Shown here piece by piece: positions 51,366 through 58,431 of a stretch of 64,000 nt of DNA. A program made the translations under genes and the position numbers. Position 1 is the stretch's first letter. Each line of letters opens with the position of its first letter. This stretch comes from Amycolatopsis mongoliensis. GTDB lineage: Bacteria > Actinomycetota > Actinomycetes > Mycobacteriales > Pseudonocardiaceae. The notes under the pieces are model-generated. The model saw only the letters and a list, made by a program, of their open reading frames with translations. It searched no databases and was not told the origin of the DNA. Location of the stretch: the NCBI RefSeq assembly GCF_030285665.1, contig NZ_CP127295.1, positions 2,294,001 through 2,358,000 on the forward strand, in the 5' to 3' direction.

Positions 51366-52754
51366 ATGCGTTCGAAACTGCTGGCCGCCGGGCTGGTCCT
51401 GGCGCTGACTGCCGCACTCGGGGGTGTGGCCGCGGCCGACGCGCGTCCTGGGGGACGACCGAAGCTGACGGACCCGCATCCGTGCCCGGGACAACCGGGC
51501 TTCACCTGCTCGACGTTGACCGTGCCGTTCGACCACACCGGCCGGCGGCCGGGCACGCTCGACCTGCCCGTCGCGACCGCGGACAACGCGACCGCGCCGA
51601 AGGGCGTGCTGCTGTTCCTCACCGGCGGGCCCGGTCAGGGCGGCGTCGGCACCATCACGCGGATCGCCACCCAACGGCTGCCGGAGGTGGCCGAGGACTA
51701 CCGGATCGTCATGCTCGACCAGCGCGGCACCGGCGCCGGTGCGTTGCGCTGCCCGGGCCTGCAGGCGCAGATGGGCAGTTCGGACATCGCGACGCCGACG
51801 CGTGACGCGGTCACCGAATGCGCACGGATCCTCGGCGACACGGCCCCGCTGTACTCGACCGACCAGAGCGTCGCGGACTTCGACCAGCTCAGGCAGGCGC
51901 TGGGCGTGTCGAAGATGGTGGTCGACGGCGTCTCGTACGGCTCGTTCACCGCGGCGCGGTACGCGATCGCGCACCCGGGCAACGTCAGCAAGGTCGTGCT
52001 GGATTCAGTGCTGCCGCACCACGCTTCCGCGTCGGCATCCCTGTATCTGACCGGTTTGACGGCCGAAGCCCGCGTGCTGCGGCTGGCTTGTTCGGTGGCC
52101 CCGGCCTGCGGCTTCGACCCGGCGGAAGACCTCGCGTGGGTGGTCCGCCAGCGCAGCCCGGCCGACGGCGTGAAGATCTTCGACGCGATCGTCGCCTACG
52201 AGTTCTCGGACCCGACGTACCGCTCCGCGGACGCGGGAGACGTCATCGGCGCCCTGCACGCGGCTCGCGGCGGCTCGCCGGAGTGGCTGGATCAGCTGGT
52301 CGAGGGCTACACGACCGAGGACGTCGACCCGGCGGCCTACAGCACGGGCCTGCACGCGGCGACGCTGTGCGCGGACCAGCGCTTCCCGTGGGGGACGTCG
52401 GCGACGCCGGTGTCCCTGCGGCAGCCGTTGCTGTCGTTGACCGCACCGGCGCTGCCGGCGTCGGCGACGTGGCCGTACACGACCGAAGTCGCGACGCGGC
52501 AGGGCTTCATCCAGGGCTGCCTGCCCTGGCCGGTGGAGCGCGTCGGCTCGAACCCGGCGACGCAGCTGCCGGACGTCCCGGTGTTGCTGCTGAACGGCGA
52601 CCGGGACCTGTCGACGCCGTTGGAGTGGGCGAAGGAGGAAGCGGCGCAGGCACCGCTGGGGAAGCTGGTGATCGTGCCGGGCGAGTCCCATTCGATCCAG
52701 AACCGCGAGCGCGGCCACGCGGGCCGGGACGCGCTGATCAGCTTCCTGAGGTGA
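51366..52754 (+). CDS. Secreted alpha/beta hydrolase, tripeptidyl-aminopeptidase (TAP) type
   Basis: A 462-residue exported hydrolase. Signal peptide is about 1-24. The oxyanion region LLFLTGGPGQGG, DQRGTGAGALRCP, nucleophile elbow VDGVSYGSFTAARYA (Ser near 196), acid Asp in LLLNGDRDLSTPLEWA and His in VPGESHSIQ form the triad. The GGPGQ/DQRGTG pair and TAP-like C-terminal region are typical of SlpD/E-type peptidases and related esterases. It probably releases short peptides outside the cell. Its 3' end overlaps lipB. Confidence 0.88.
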   Translation: MRSKLLAAGLVLALTAALGGVAAADARPGGRPKLTDPHPCPGQPGFTCSTLTVPFDHTGRRPGTLDLPVATADNATAPKGVLLFLTGGPGQGGVGTITRIATQRLPEVAEDYRIVMLDQRGTGAGALRCPGLQAQMGSSDIATPTRDAVTECARILGDTAPLYSTDQSVADFDQLRQALGVSKMVVDGVSYGSFTAARYAIAHPGNVSKVVLDSVLPHHASASASLYLTGLTAEARVLRLACSVAPACGFDPAEDLAWVVRQRSPADGVKIFDAIVAYEFSDPTYRSADAGDVIGALHAARGGSPEWLDQLVEGYTTEDVDPAAYSTGLHAATLCADQRFPWGTSATPVSLRQPLLSLTAPALPASATWPYTTEVATRQGFIQGCLPWPVERVGSNPATQLPDVPVLLLNGDRDLSTPLEWAKEEAAQAPLGKLVIVPGESHSIQNRERGHAGRDALISFLR

Positions 52755-53373
52755 GGCTTTCGACGACGGCGTCGCGCACCTCGGCGTCGGTCGGTGTCCC
52801 TCGTCCTTGCTCGGCGGCGAGCTGGGCGAGGGACACCATGGTGACGTCGGCGAGGCCGCACACGGTGAAGTGGCGGAAGGCCGCCATGTCCGGGTCGACG
52901 TTGAGCGCGAAGCCGTGGCTCGTGACGCCGCCGCGGATCCGCATCCCGATGGAGGCGACCTTGCGGTGGTCGGGCGTCCAGACGCCGGCGAGGCTGGCGT
53001 GTCCCTTCGGCGTTTCCCTTCTGACGGCGGGAAAGCCGAGCCTCTTCAGCGCGTCGACGAGCCCGTTTTCGAGCCACCGCACGATGTCGACGGGCCCACG
53101 CGCCTTGACGTCGACGACGAGGTAGCCGACGAGCTGCCCGGGCCCGTGGTAGGTGGCGAACCCGCCGCGATCGACCTGGACGGCGGGAAGATCGGCCGGC
53201 AGGTCCTCAGGTCTGGTGCGCGCCCCGTAGGTGACGATCGGCGGGTGGCTGAGGAGGAACAGCCGATCCTCGGCGAGGTTCCGCTGCCGTTCCTCGACCC
53301 ACGTCCGCATGTCGGCCAGGGCTTGGTGGTAGTCGACCTCACCGAGGTCGACGCGTTTGAGCGGCCATTCCAC
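52738..53373 (-). CDS. lipB: Octanoyl-[acyl-carrier-protein]:protein N-octanoyltransferase
   Basis: A 211-residue LipB. The signature RGGFATYHGPGQLVGY (about 89-104), the conserved Lys in HRKVASIGMRI, VTSHGFALNVDPD and catalytic Cys in FTVCGLADVTMVSL (about 169) are all present. It moves octanoate from ACP to lipoyl domains of 2-oxoacid dehydrogenases and GcvH, after which LipA inserts sulfur. No lipA lies in the window. It overlaps the convergent hydrolase gene by 17 nt. Confidence 0.94.
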   Translation of the reverse strand: MEWPLKRVDLGEVDYHQALADMRTWVEERQRNLAEDRLFLLSHPPIVTYGARTRPEDLPADLPAVQVDRGGFATYHGPGQLVGYLVVDVKARGPVDIVRWLENGLVDALKRLGFPAVRRETPKGHASLAGVWTPDHRKVASIGMRIRGGVTSHGFALNVDPDMAAFRHFTVCGLADVTMVSLAQLAAEQGRGTPTDAEVRDAVVESLTSGS

Positions 53374-53421
53374 GAACCCAGCGTACGCCGGAATTTTCGT
53401 TGCATGCCAACGGAATCGTTG

Positions 53422-53494
53422 TGGAGCTGAGGGGAATCGAACCCCTGACCCCCGCCTTGCAAAGGCGGTGCTCTACCAATTGAGCTACAGCCCC
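53422..53494 (-). tRNA. tRNA-Ala(TGC)
   Basis: A 73-nt cloverleaf on the minus strand: acceptor GGGGCTG pairs with CAGCTCC plus discriminator A, D-arm GCTCAATTGGTAGAGC, anticodon stem-loop CCGCC-TTTGCAA-GGCGG with anticodon TGC, and T-arm AGGGG-TTCGATT-CCCCT. The acceptor stem contains G-U/T pairs typical of tRNA-Ala. CCA is not encoded. In relatives a tRNA-Ile(GAT) sits immediately beside it toward gyrA; here only displaced tRNA-Ile fragments occur further right. Confidence 0.96.
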
Positions 53495-53520
53495 GGTGCG
53501 GGCCGGAGCCCGCGGGAAAC

Positions 53521-53688
53521 TCAGTTGTGGGACGCACCCGCCGGCTTGGCCGGAGTAGTGCCGTTGTTCGAGGGGACCGGCGCGGTCGCCTCACGCCAGA
53601 GGTCGGCTTCGGCCTTGGCCGCCTTGTTGCGCTTCACGACGAACAGGACGCCGCCCGCGATGACCGCGAGTGCCAGCAGCTTCTTCAC
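53521..53688 (-). CDS. DLW-39 family microprotein
   Basis: A 55-residue protein: a hydrophobic N-terminus MKKLLALAVIAGGVLFVVKR, then NKAAKAEADLWREATAP and a polar tail. The DLW core and location near tRNA-Ala/gyrA identify the actinobacterial DLW-39 family, whose function is unknown. The N-terminal helix is probably membrane-inserted. GTG start at 53688 with AAGGGGG six bases upstream. Confidence 0.88.
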   Translation of the reverse strand: MKKLLALAVIAGGVLFVVKRNKAAKAEADLWREATAPVPSNNGTTPAKPAGASHN

Positions 53689-54062
53689 CGAAGCCCCCTT
53701 CTCAGCTTGCTTCCCTTACCCCGCGATGTTACTGCACCGGCCCCGGCCACCGTCGGGGGCGGTGGTTCCACGTGGAACCATGATTGCGCAGGTAACGCAG
53801 GTCACACTCGGCCGGAAATACCGGGGCGGGGTGTCCTGTTGTACCGGATGGTCGATGTGCCCACCGTGTCCCCCGGGCCTCAACCACTGCCTTCGCGGAA
53901 TTCCGTCCGGCTGGAGCCGCGTCGAGCCACTCGCCGAGAGGCGACCGTGGCGCGCGTCGACCGTGACCGCTCAGCCCTGCCGGTACATTCTCTTCCCGGC
54001 AGGGCTGACTCGCGTCATGGCAGGACCAGGCCCTTCAGGAGTGCTGCGCTCTCGATCGAGAG
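53689..54062. other. Intergenic region containing a parS-like site
   Basis: I see no gene in these 374 bases. The region contains the 18-bp perfect palindrome at 53763-53780 and GC-rich sequence without a Shine-Dalgarno-preceded ORF. A CCGGCAGGGCTGA/TCAGCCCTGCCGG inverted repeat (53971-53983 and 53996-54008, 12-base spacer) could terminate the YCII gene transcript. Confidence 0.6.
53763..53780. promoter_or_regulatory. parS-like ParB-binding centromere site
   Basis: TGGTTCCACGTGGAACCA is a perfect 18-bp palindrome containing GTTCCACGTGGAAC, a known chromosomal parS form (consensus family TGTTTCACGTGAAACA). It lies in an intergenic gap of an origin-proximal region, where parS sites cluster. 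I found no second copy in the window. Confidence 0.82.
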
Positions 54063-54476
54063 TCAGGCGTCCTCGTTCATCGTGGCCGGCACGCCGTAGA
54101 ACGGTCGGACCTCGAGCCACTCGCGGATCGGCTCCCCGCCGGGCCCGGGAGCGGCGGACAGGTCCGCGGCGACCTCGACCGCGCGCTCCCAGGACTCGAC
54201 GTCGATGACGTACCAGCCGGCGATGAGGTCCTTGGTCTCGGCGAACGGACCGTCGGTCACCGGCGGGCGCCCCTCGCCGTCGGACCGCACGAACGTGCCC
54301 TGCGGCGACAACGCCTGGGTCTCGACGAACTCGCCGCTCTCTTCCAGCCGGGCCGCGAAGTCCCGCATGTACTGCACGTGCGCGTCGACCTCCTCCGGCG
54401 ACCACTGGTCCATCGGCGGGAAGCCGACGGTGAGGGCGGGGCCCCCTCGGTAGTGCTTGAGCAGCAGGAACTTCAT
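54063..54476 (-). CDS. YCII-related (DGPF-type) protein
   Basis: A 137-residue dimeric ferredoxin-like-fold protein. The start MKFLLLKHYRGG, the helix MDQWSPEEVDAHVQYMRDFAARL, VTDGPFAETKDLIAGWYVIDVESWERAVEVAADL and the C-terminal REWLEVRPFYGV follow the YCII/DGPF pattern. Many such genes accompany ECF sigma factors, but none is adjacent here. Function unknown. It is divergent from the VOC gene across an unusual nested inverted repeat. Confidence 0.88.
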   Translation of the reverse strand: MKFLLLKHYRGGPALTVGFPPMDQWSPEEVDAHVQYMRDFAARLEESGEFVETQALSPQGTFVRSDGEGRPPVTDGPFAETKDLIAGWYVIDVESWERAVEVAADLSAAPGPGGEPIREWLEVRPFYGVPATMNEDA

Positions 54477-54505
54477 GATTTCTCCCTCTTTCGGGGTCGC
54501 TGATG

Positions 54506-54589
54506 CCCCGGGGACGGAGCGAGTCGCGGATTCTCGACACGAGTTCCGGGTTTTCGTGTCGAGAACGCGGCACCGGCGCCGTCCCCGGG
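54506..54589. repeat. Nested inverted repeat between divergent YCII and VOC genes
   Basis: Outer arms CCCGGGGACGG (54507-54517) and CCGTCCCCGGG (54579-54589), and inner arms TTCTCGACACGA (54531-54542) and TCGTGTCGAGAA (54554-54565), share one centre. Both pairs are perfect. The dyad sits between the two starts (54476 and 54632), so it may be an operator for a regulator acting on both genes, or an RNA structure in both leaders. Confidence 0.8.
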
Positions 54590-54631
54590 TCACGAGCGGC
54601 CCACGGGGGCCGCGCGACACGGGAGGAACCC

Positions 54632-55069
54632 ATGACGATCCAGCGGCTGGACAACATCGGCGTCGTCGTCCACGACATGGACGCGGCCGTCGCGTTCTTC
54701 CTCGAACTCGGGCTGGAGCTCGAGGGCAAGGCCACGGTCGAGGGCCCGGACGTGGACCGCTTGGTCGCCCTCGACGGCGTCCGCTGCGACCTGGTGGTGG
54801 TGAAGACCCCGGACGGCCACAGCAGGCTCGAGCTGATGAAGTTCCACGCGCCGACGTCCCCCGCCGCGGAGCGGAACGCCCCGGTCAACACCCCCGGCTT
54901 CCGCCGCATCATGTTCGCGGTCGACTCGATCGAGGAAGTCCTGCCCCGCCTCCGCATCCACGGCGCTGAACTCATGGGCGAACTGGTGAAGTACGAGAAC
55001 GGCCACAAGCTGGCGTACGTCCGCGGCCCCGAAGGTCTCATCGTCGCCCTGGCCGAAGAAATCGCCTGA
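54632..55069 (+). CDS. VOC-superfamily (glyoxalase/bleomycin-resistance-like) protein
   Basis: A 145-residue VOC protein with two betaalphabetabetabeta modules: LDNIGVVVHDMDAAVAFFLELGLELEG, RLELMKFHAP, GFRRIMFAVDSIEEVLPRLRIHGAELMG and VRGPEGLIVALAEEI. Putative metal ligands are an N-terminal-module residue, Glu in LELMKF and His/Glu in the second module. Its reaction could be lyase, dioxygenase or drug binding. ATG with GGGAGGAA upstream. Divergent from the YCII gene. Confidence 0.88.
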   Translation: MTIQRLDNIGVVVHDMDAAVAFFLELGLELEGKATVEGPDVDRLVALDGVRCDLVVVKTPDGHSRLELMKFHAPTSPAAERNAPVNTPGFRRIMFAVDSIEEVLPRLRIHGAELMGELVKYENGHKLAYVRGPEGLIVALAEEIA

Positions 55070-55093
55070 CCCACGCCGGAAAGGACCCCGACC

Positions 55094-55424
55094 ATGGCCA
55101 TCGCCGACGACCTCGACCGCGCAACCGACTCCCAGTGGGACTGGGTGGCCGAGCAAACCCGCACCTATCTGGCCTCAGGCGGCACCGAGGTCCACGAATC
55201 GAACGGCGTGTACACCCTGATCTTGGCGACAACCGGCCGCAAGACGGGCGTACCCCGCCGAACCTGCCTGATCTACGGAACCTCCGGCGACGACCTGGTC
55301 GTAGTCGCCAGGCCGAGCGAGCCCACCTTTGGCCCAAAATGGCGAAGATCTTCCCGCTGTACGACGAGTACGCGCAGAAACGAACCGAGAAATCCCGATC
55401 GTCCTGCTCACCCCGCAGAACTGA
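55094..55424 (+). pseudogene. Broken F420-type nitroreductase/deazaflavin-dependent oxidoreductase (Ddn family)
   Basis: The intact N-terminal part (about 75 codons: DWVAEQTRTYLASGG, TLILATTGRKTGVPRRTCLIYG) is typical of Ddn-family proteins. After VVVARPSE the frame shifts. The family's C-terminal end is still readable in other frames: HLWPKMAKIFPLYDEYAQKRT from about 55321, then EIPIVLLTPQN to the stop at 55424. The conserved middle part (the usual HPAWYHNL segment) is missing, so there was an internal deletion plus at least one further shift near 55388. It is not expected to be functional. An alternative is a frameshift-prone assembly error, but the missing block argues against this. Confidence 0.78.
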
Positions 55425-55640
55425 CACCCCACGTTGGGACCGTGCAGGAGGGAATTGTGGCAGCGCACCAGGAAAGGGGGCTCTCACCAGTACCTGTATC
55501 ACCAGGGTCTCCCAGACGTCCAGGACGCCTGTAAACCTGTTTGAGTCGGCTCCCAGCTACACAGGGGAGAAATGGTGGACCGACAACCGGACGCGCGGCC
55601 GTGTCAACACAGGCTTCCACGACAGAGGGAACGAAGACCA

Positions 55641-56444
55641 ATGGCGGACAACCAGTTCACCGCTCACGCAGATCTTTTCGATCTGAGTGGGAAGTACGCA
55701 CTTGTCACTGGCGGCACCAGGGGCATTGGGATGATGATAGCGCGCGGCCTTCTGCAGGCGGGCGCCCGCGTCGTCATCAGCTCTCGCAAAGCAGACGCGT
55801 GCACGGAGGCACAGCATCTGCTGTCCGAATTCGGCGACGTTCGGGCAATTCCCGCCGACCTGTCCAGGCACGACGAGTGTCAGCGCCTCGCTGATCTTGT
55901 CCAGGCCGACTCGGAACGCCTGGACATCCTCGTCAACAACGCGGGCGCGATGTGGCGCGAGCCGCTGGAGACGTTCCCGGACGAGGCCTGGGACGCAGTG
56001 CTCGACCTCAACCTCAAGTCGCCGTTCTGGCTGGTGCAGGCGCTGCTCCCCGCACTTCGCAGGGCGGGCACCGCCGATGATCCGGCGCGGATCATCAACA
56101 TCGGCAGTATCGCCGCCATCCACGTCGCCGAGTCGCCCAACTACTCGTACGCCAGCAGCAAAGCGGGACTCCACCAGCTCACCAGGGTGCTTGCCAGGGA
56201 ACTGGGCCCACAGCACGTCACGGTGAACGCGGTAGCCCCAGGACCGTTCCCCTCGCAGATGATGGCGTCCACGCTCGATGCCCTCGGCGACACCATCGCG
56301 GCGAAGGCCCCTCTGCGCCGGCTCGGCCGCGACGACGACATGGCAGGTATCGCCGTGTTCCTCGCCGGCCGGGCGGGGTCTTACCTCACGGGCACCACCA
56401 TCCCGATCGACGGCGGCATCGCCACGACCGCATCGGGTACCTAG
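55641..56444 (+). CDS. Short-chain dehydrogenase/reductase
   Basis: A 267-residue classical SDR: VTGGTRGIGMMIARGL, ILVNNAGAMW, catalytic Ser in NIGSIAAIHV, YASSKAG, VTVNAVAPGPFPSQMM and a C-terminal PIDGGIA. The SRK after the second strand suggests NADPH. The similarity is to 3-oxoacyl-ACP reductase/gluconate dehydrogenase-like members; substrate unknown. The codon use is slightly less GC-biased than upstream genes. It is followed 58 bp later by an MmyB-like regulator on the same strand, a common pairing in which the regulator controls the SDR gene. Confidence 0.9.
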   Translation: MADNQFTAHADLFDLSGKYALVTGGTRGIGMMIARGLLQAGARVVISSRKADACTEAQHLLSEFGDVRAIPADLSRHDECQRLADLVQADSERLDILVNNAGAMWREPLETFPDEAWDAVLDLNLKSPFWLVQALLPALRRAGTADDPARIINIGSIAAIHVAESPNYSYASSKAGLHQLTRVLARELGPQHVTVNAVAPGPFPSQMMASTLDALGDTIAAKAPLRRLGRDDDMAGIAVFLAGRAGSYLTGTTIPIDGGIATTASGT

Positions 56445-56502
56445 GCGTCGGAGGTACCGGCAGAACCTCCCTTCGCTTGCGGACAGGGCCTACGGTGACG
56501 AG

Positions 56503-57375
56503 GTGGCCAAGATCGACCTGCGCACTGAGATCAAGGAATTCCTGAGCTCCCGTCGCGCGCGGATCACGCCCGAGCGGGCCGGACTGCCCGCCTACGGCCG
56601 CAACCGCCGGGTCAAAGGTCTGCGTCGCGAAGAGGTAGCTCTACTGGCAGGGGTGTCGGTCGACTACTACGTGCGCATGGAGCGCGGCAGCCTCGCCGGC
56701 GCCTCCGACGGGGTGCTCGACGCGTTGGCCTCTGCCTTGCACCTCGACGAGGCCGAGCGCGATCACCTGTTCCACCTTGCGCGGCAGTCCAGGGCGCCCG
56801 GCGGTCCACGCCGCCGGCGACCCGCCGCGACCATGCGTCCGGCGCTTCAGCGGGTGCTCGACGCCATCACCGATGCGCCGGCGTGGATCTGCAACGGCCG
56901 TTATGACGTGCTGGCCGTGAACCACCTTGCCCGCGCGCTGTATTCACCGGTGCTGGCCGACACACGACGGCCGGCGAACACCGCGCGGTTCGTGTATCTG
57001 AATCCCGAGGCGGCAGAAACGTTCTTCGTCGACTATGACCGAATCGCTTGCGATGTGGCCGCGAAGCTACGCATGGAAGCCGGCCGCAATCCGCACGACG
57101 AGGAGCTGATCGCCCTGGTCGGGGAGTTGTCAACACGCAGTGAACTGTTTCGGCGGCGATGGGCATCTCAGGACGTTCGGCTCCACCGGTCCGGCCGCAA
57201 GCGTGTGCACCATCCGGTGGTGGGCCGGCTCGACCTGGACGTCGAGTCGATGGAGCTGCCCGCCGAACCCGGCCTGCTCCTGAACGTCTACACCGCGCCC
57301 GCCGGCACGGCGACCGCGGACGGTCTGGCCCTGTTGGCGTCGTGGGCGGCCAGCCAGGAGAAGCTGGTGCGGTGA
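56503..57375 (+). CDS. HTH transcriptional regulator with MmyB-like ligand-binding domain
   Basis: A 290-residue regulator. The N-terminal XRE-type HTH (about 5-88) has EIKEFLSSRRARITPERAG, RRVKGLRREEVALLAGVSVDYYVRMERG and DGVLDALASALHLDEAERDHLFHLAR. The C-terminal MmyB-like PAS-fold domain (about 105-285) has PAWICNGRYDVLAVNHLARALY and RFVYLNPEAAETFFVDYDR. Such domains bind fatty acids in MmyB. It ends only 8 bp before the left att-like repeat begins, so it marks the chromosomal side of the integration site. GTG start at 56503 is the likeliest. Confidence 0.9.
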   Translation: MAKIDLRTEIKEFLSSRRARITPERAGLPAYGRNRRVKGLRREEVALLAGVSVDYYVRMERGSLAGASDGVLDALASALHLDEAERDHLFHLARQSRAPGGPRRRRPAATMRPALQRVLDAITDAPAWICNGRYDVLAVNHLARALYSPVLADTRRPANTARFVYLNPEAAETFFVDYDRIACDVAAKLRMEAGRNPHDEELIALVGELSTRSELFRRRWASQDVRLHRSGRKRVHHPVVGRLDLDVESMELPAEPGLLLNVYTAPAGTATADGLALLASWAASQEKLVR

Positions 57376-57382
57376 CTCCCGC

Positions 57383-57493
57383 TCACTCAGTTTGTCACCC
57401 AGGTCATGCAAAAGCCCGGCTCGCACATCGCGAACCGGGCTTTGACTTGCGTGGGCCTACCAGGACTTGAACCTGGGACCTCTTCGTTATCAG
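57383..57493 (-). repeat. att-like direct repeat, left copy, with tRNA-Ile 3' fragment
   Basis: A 111-bp sequence repeated at 63585-63695 with 7 mismatches. Bases 57452-57493 are, on the minus strand, the 3' 42 nt of a tRNA-Ile(GAT): anticodon loop CTGATAA, stem CGAAG, T-arm CCAGG-TTCAAGT-CCTGG and acceptor TAGGCCC plus A. The 5' half is absent. Next to it (57411-57443) is the tRNA's terminator hairpin AAAGCCCGG/CCGGGCTTT. Confidence 0.9.
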
Positions 57494-58048
57494 GGCAAAA
57501 CGGAACGCCTGCGATCATGAAGGCCGAGTCGTCGCCAGCAGACTCCTTGTCCAGCAGCGTCCGTCAACGTCCGCTCATTGTCGCCTCGGTTGTCACTCAG
57601 TTTGTCACTCAGCGCCAGAGCACACCTCTGGTGTGGACCGACCTGTGCACAAGGGCCGATGAACGCAGCGTCGACCCTGTCCGGGTCGAGCGCGAGGGAT
57701 CGCGACACGCCGAAGAACCAGTTTCCCGCGACACGCCAGGCGAACTACAGGCGTGTAATCCACAAACTTCCACACCCTCTGACCTGCGCATATGGAAACT
57801 TTGACTCCTCGTGTCCACAAAATAGACACAGATCGAGGGGGCAATGTGCGGAGGCGGTGCCCAGTTGTCCACAGGATGTCCCCAGTGTGGTCCCCACCCA
57901 GACTTGCCTAATGCGTTCCGGGGGACCCAACATGGCGCCCGAGCGCCGGAGAGCCACAAGCACTGAGACGCTCGCTGTCCGTTTCGACGTAGCCGGCTAC
58001 GTCGAAACACCCCCGCCTCAACCCGAGGCACTCCATAGGAGACCGCTT
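57494..58048. other. Non-coding left end of the element
   Basis: No convincing gene. At 57591-57612 is a copy of the integrase-arm-like repeat (two TTTGTCACTCAG-type units) that also abuts both att repeats. A TTGTCCACA (DnaA-box-like) lies at 57865-57873 and several TCCACA/TGTGGA words are scattered between 57690 and 57900. A perfect 28-bp palindrome is at 57981-58008. Short ORFs here lack Shine-Dalgarno sequences. Confidence 0.6.
57981..58008. repeat. Perfect 28-bp palindrome
   Basis: The arm GTTTCGACGTAGCC is followed directly by its reverse complement with no spacer. It is 40 bp upstream of the small ORF at 58049. It may be a dimeric-regulator operator or a replication/transfer site of the element; it lacks the loop and T run expected of a terminator. 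Confidence 0.85.
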
Positions 58049-58201
58049 TTGACCAACCGACCCGCAAGACGACGGAAGCGCCGAACCAGGGGTAACGGCC
58101 CTGGCCGGCGCAACTCCGTCGAGCTCCACGCGCAGTACCTCAAGCTGTTGATCGTGTTGATCTCGATGATCAGCCCGATCGTGCAGCACTACATGCGCTA
58201 G
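58049..58201 (+). CDS. Small basic single-span protein
   Basis: A 50-residue ORF starting with TTG, preceded by TAGGAG seven bases upstream. The N-terminus is very basic (RPARRRKRRTRGNGPGRRN) and the C-terminus hydrophobic (YLKLLIVLISMISPIVQHYMR), suggesting an inner-membrane anchor with a cytoplasmic basic tail. No family recognised. The strong Shine-Dalgarno and amphiphilic composition support it as real. Confidence 0.5.
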   Translation: MTNRPARRRKRRTRGNGPGRRNSVELHAQYLKLLIVLISMISPIVQHYMR

Positions 58202-58431
58202 CCGTGTCGCCGCCGGGTGAGGCCACCGAGCTTCACCCGGCGGCTTCACCCGGCCAGACTGCTGGATTGAGCCGCCTCCGGCAACAGCTTCGAGCTAACG
58301 ATCACGCCGTGAAGGCGCCGGTAGATGAGGCCGCGGAGTCATCGAGCCGTCAACCGCCGGCCGTCCTGCCTCACATGATCGTGATCTACGGGTGCAGTGC
58401 CGTCCGCGAACGGTGGACGTTGAACTCAACG

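Noticed and set aside
57452..57493. A possible intact tRNA-Ile gene
   Set aside because: Only the anticodon loop to the 3' end is present; the D-arm and 5' acceptor strand are missing here and at 63654-63695.
57605..58067. Overlapping minus-strand ORFs of 72-152 codons at the element's left end
   Set aside because: They lack Shine-Dalgarno sequences, overlap one another in all frames and cover the arm-like repeat and palindrome; codon use is not gene-like.
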